A stretch of DNA of 6,874 nt, from positions 1 to 6,874 of the forward strand of contig CALFEM010000517.1 of NCBI GenBank assembly GCA_937950105.1, read 5' to 3'. The notes under the pieces are model-generated. The model saw nothing but the letters and a program-made list of their open reading frames with translations, searched no databases and was not told the DNA's origin. Position 1 is the first letter of the stretch. Each line of letters begins with the position of its first letter. The position numbers and the translations under genes were made by a program. This DNA comes from an uncultured Alphaproteobacteria bacterium. Lineage in GTDB: Bacteria; Pseudomonadota; Alphaproteobacteria; Rhizobiales; Hyphomicrobiaceae. Positions 5,333 to 6,874 of this stretch are shown here, piece by piece.

Positions 5333-6307
5333 ATGCCCACCAGGACCGCCGAGAAGCCGAGCCCGACAGCCGCAGCCGCGCCCGGCGCCGTCCCCCCGCT
5401 CAACCCGCGCGAAAGCTTCCAGGACCTGATCCTGACGCTGCAGCAATTCTGGGGCGCGCAAGGCTGCGTCGTGCTGCAGCCCTACGACATGGAGGTCGGC
5501 GCGGGTACCTTCCACCCGGCGACGACGCTGCGCGCGCTTGGCCCCAAGCCCTGGAACGCCTGCTACGTGCAGCCCTCGCGCCGCCCCAAGGACGGCCGCT
5601 ACGGCGAGAACCCCAACCGCCTGCAGCACTACTATCAGTTCCAGGTGATCATGAAGCCGTCGCCGGACAACATCCTCGACCTCTACCTGCAGAGTCTCGA
5701 CGCCATCGGCATCGACACCAGGGTCAACGACATCCGCTTCGTCGAGGACGACTGGGAGAGCCCGACGCTCGGCGCCTGGGGGCTCGGCTGGGAGGTCTGG
5801 TGCAACGGCATGGAGGTGACGCAGTTCACCTATTTCCAGCAGGTCGGCGGCTTCGACTGCAACCCCGTCGCGGGTGAGATCACCTATGGCCTTGAGCGCC
5901 TCGCCATGTACGTGCAGGGCGTCGACCGCGTCTTCGATCTCAACTTCAACGGCCGCCACGATGCGCGCAAGCTGACCTACGGCGACGTGTTCCTGCAGGC
6001 CGAGCAGGAGTATTCGCGCTACAACTTCGAGCATGCCGACACCGACATGCTGCTGGCGCATTTCCGCGACGCCGAGAAGGAGTGCAAGTCGCTGCTGGCG
6101 GCGGGTGCCAGGGGCGAGGGCGACAAGCATTTGCTGGCGCTGCCGGCCTACGATCAGGCCATCAAGGCGAGCCACATTTTCAACCTGCTCGACGCCCGCG
6201 GCGTCATCTCCGTCACCGAGCGCCAGAGTTACATCCTGCGCGTGCGCGAGCTGGCCAAGTCCTGCTGCGGCGCCTGGCTCGCCACCGATGGGGGAAGGGC
6301 GGGGTGA
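5333..6307 (+). CDS. glyQ: Glycine--tRNA ligase alpha subunit GlyQ
   Basis: A 324-residue class II aminoacyl-tRNA synthetase subunit. In the bacterial alpha2beta2 enzyme the alpha subunit activates glycine with ATP and the beta subunit (GlyS) helps bind tRNA-Gly. The family core starts at F29-Q-D-L-I-L-T-L-Q. Hallmarks include D52[10 protein letters not shown], the Y78[16 protein letters not shown] run, W149[11 protein letters not shown], and G181-E-I-T-Y-G-L-E-R-L (motif 3). The N-terminus carries about 20 extra Pro/Ala/Thr-rich residues compared with E. coli GlyQ. The C-terminus ends soon after C-C-G-A-W-L (311-316) and lacks the tail E. coli has. The ATG at 5333 has only a weak GAAAG 9 bases upstream. 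An open frame runs upstream to 5156 but contains the promoter and no family sequence. glyS is not in the window; the next gene is an L,D-transpeptidase. Confidence 0.97.
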   Translation: MPTRTAEKPSPTAAAAPGAVPPLNPRESFQDLILTLQQFWGAQGCVVLQPYDMEVGAGTFHPATTLRALGPKPWNACYVQPSRRPKDGRYGENPNRLQHYYQFQVIMKPSPDNILDLYLQSLDAIGIDTRVNDIRFVEDDWESPTLGAWGLGWEVWCNGMEVTQFTYFQQVGGFDCNPVAGEITYGLERLAMYVQGVDRVFDLNFNGRHDARKLTYGDVFLQAEQEYSRYNFEHADTDMLLAHFRDAEKECKSLLAAGARGEGDKHLLALPAYDQAIKASHIFNLLDARGVISVTERQSYILRVRELAKSCCGAWLATDGGRAG

Positions 6308-6337
6308 GGCCGGCTGTCAGACGGGCTTCTGGTATAT

Positions 6338-6341
6338 GGAG
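6338..6341 (+). promoter_or_regulatory. Ribosome binding site of the L,D-transpeptidase gene
   Basis: GGAG lies 10 bases before the ATG at 6352 and 7 bases before an adjacent in-frame GTG at 6349. Either may be the true start; they differ by one residue. Confidence 0.45.
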
Positions 6342-6351
6342 TTTTTGAGTG

Positions 6352-6874
6352 ATGTCGATTGATCGCCGCATGTTCACGGTCGCGCTCGGAGCCGCTGTCA
6401 CTGCGCCGCCCCTCGTTTCACGCGGCCTCGCCGATGCGCTTATCAAGGAGATGGCGGCACTGAAGCCCGGTGAGTTCACGTGGCATCCGGAGCGATCGCC
6501 CGAAGGGCCCGTGGCGATCGTCGTCTCGATCCCCGATCAGCGCGTGCACGTCTATCGCAACGGCATCCGCATAGCAGTCTCGACCTGTTCGACCGGCGCC
6601 AAAGGCCACGATACACCGACGGGCGTATTCACGATCCTTGAGAAGGACAAGAACCACCACTCCTCGACCTACAACAATGCGCCGATGCCGAACATGAACC
6701 GGCTGACGTGGAGTGGCATCGCCATTCACGCCGGCAAGCTGCCGGGCTATCCGGCCTCGCATGGCTGCATCCGCCTGCCGATCAAGTTCTCCGAATTGCT
6801 GTTCTCCATCACCCATGTCGGCACGGCGGTGATCCTCGCCGGCAGTCACAGCGATCCGCGCGAAGTTACGCATC
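6352..6874 (+). CDS. L,D-transpeptidase, YkuD family, with Tat-type signal (3' end missing)
   Basis: 174 residues are present and the frame is open at the window edge. The N-terminus M-S-I-D-R5-R6-M-F-T followed by a mild hydrophobic stretch (9-22) fits a twin-arginine (Tat) signal peptide, with cleavage possible near 27 (G-L-A). The YkuD domain starts near 54 (V-A-I-V-V-S-I-P-D-Q-R-V-H-V-Y) and contains T88-P-T-G-V-F-T-I-L, H126, and the catalytic S136-H-G-C139-I-R141. Cys139 is the nucleophile and His137 and His126 the likely partners. The family forms 3-3 cross-links in peptidoglycan or attaches proteins to it, in the periplasm. The gene begins 44 bases after the glyQ stop on the same strand, so it may be co-transcribed with glyQ. 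An ATG at 6370 would lose the twin arginine, which argues against it. Confidence 0.92.
   Translation, partial: MSIDRRMFTVALGAAVTAPPLVSRGLADALIKEMAALKPGEFTWHPERSPEGPVAIVVSIPDQRVHVYRNGIRIAVSTCSTGAKGHDTPTGVFTILEKDKNHHSSTYNNAPMPNMNRLTWSGIAIHAGKLPGYPASHGCIRLPIKFSELLFSITHVGTAVILAGSHSDPREVTH

Noticed and set aside
5165..6175. Open frame of 336 codons on the minus strand opposite glyQ
   Set aside because: Antisense to an unmistakable GlyQ, with a composition typical of a high-GC shadow frame.

Overview
The window looks like a chromosomal contig end from a high-GC (about two thirds G+C by eye) Alphaproteobacterium, most likely of the order Hyphomicrobiales (Rhizobiales). The reasons are the DUF4170-type small protein, the divergent ubiA/rsmE pair, the alpha-subunit type glycyl-tRNA synthetase (glyQ without glyS directly next to it) and a Tat-type YkuD L,D-transpeptidase. 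The genus cannot be told from this sequence.

Layout. Bases 1-28 are not genomic: they match the Illumina read-1 adapter at 27 of 28 positions. From 29 to 2201 everything is on the minus strand: a 5' partial MsbA-like ABC exporter (29-657), a DUF4170 protein (723-968) and ubiA (1221-2201). ubiA diverges from rsmE (plus, 2361-3125) across a 159-base gap. A plus-strand gene follows (3304-4746) for a secreted HExxH zinc peptidase fused to three PAN/Apple-like modules. It converges on a minus-strand gene for a small membrane protein of unknown function (4777-5139). That gene diverges from glyQ (5333-6307), which is followed after 44 bases by an L,D-transpeptidase (6352 to the window end, 3' partial). 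No gap between genes exceeds about 250 bases. I see no tRNA, rRNA, CRISPR, insertion sequence or prophage signature.

Function. Most genes are housekeeping: ubiquinone synthesis (ubiA), 16S rRNA modification (rsmE), glycine charging (glyQ), envelope lipid export (the ABC protein, with DUF4170 as probable co-transcribed neighbour) and peptidoglycan cross-linking (L,D-transpeptidase). They do not form one pathway. The gene that stands out is the peptidase-PAN fusion: a zincin with a signal peptide and three C-terminal modules that share exactly the same cysteine spacing. I found no strong evidence for a wholly new multigene system. The best leads are this fusion protein, a perfect 13-bp hairpin between the DUF4170 and ABC genes, and the adapter contamination, which would add false residues to the truncated ABC protein.
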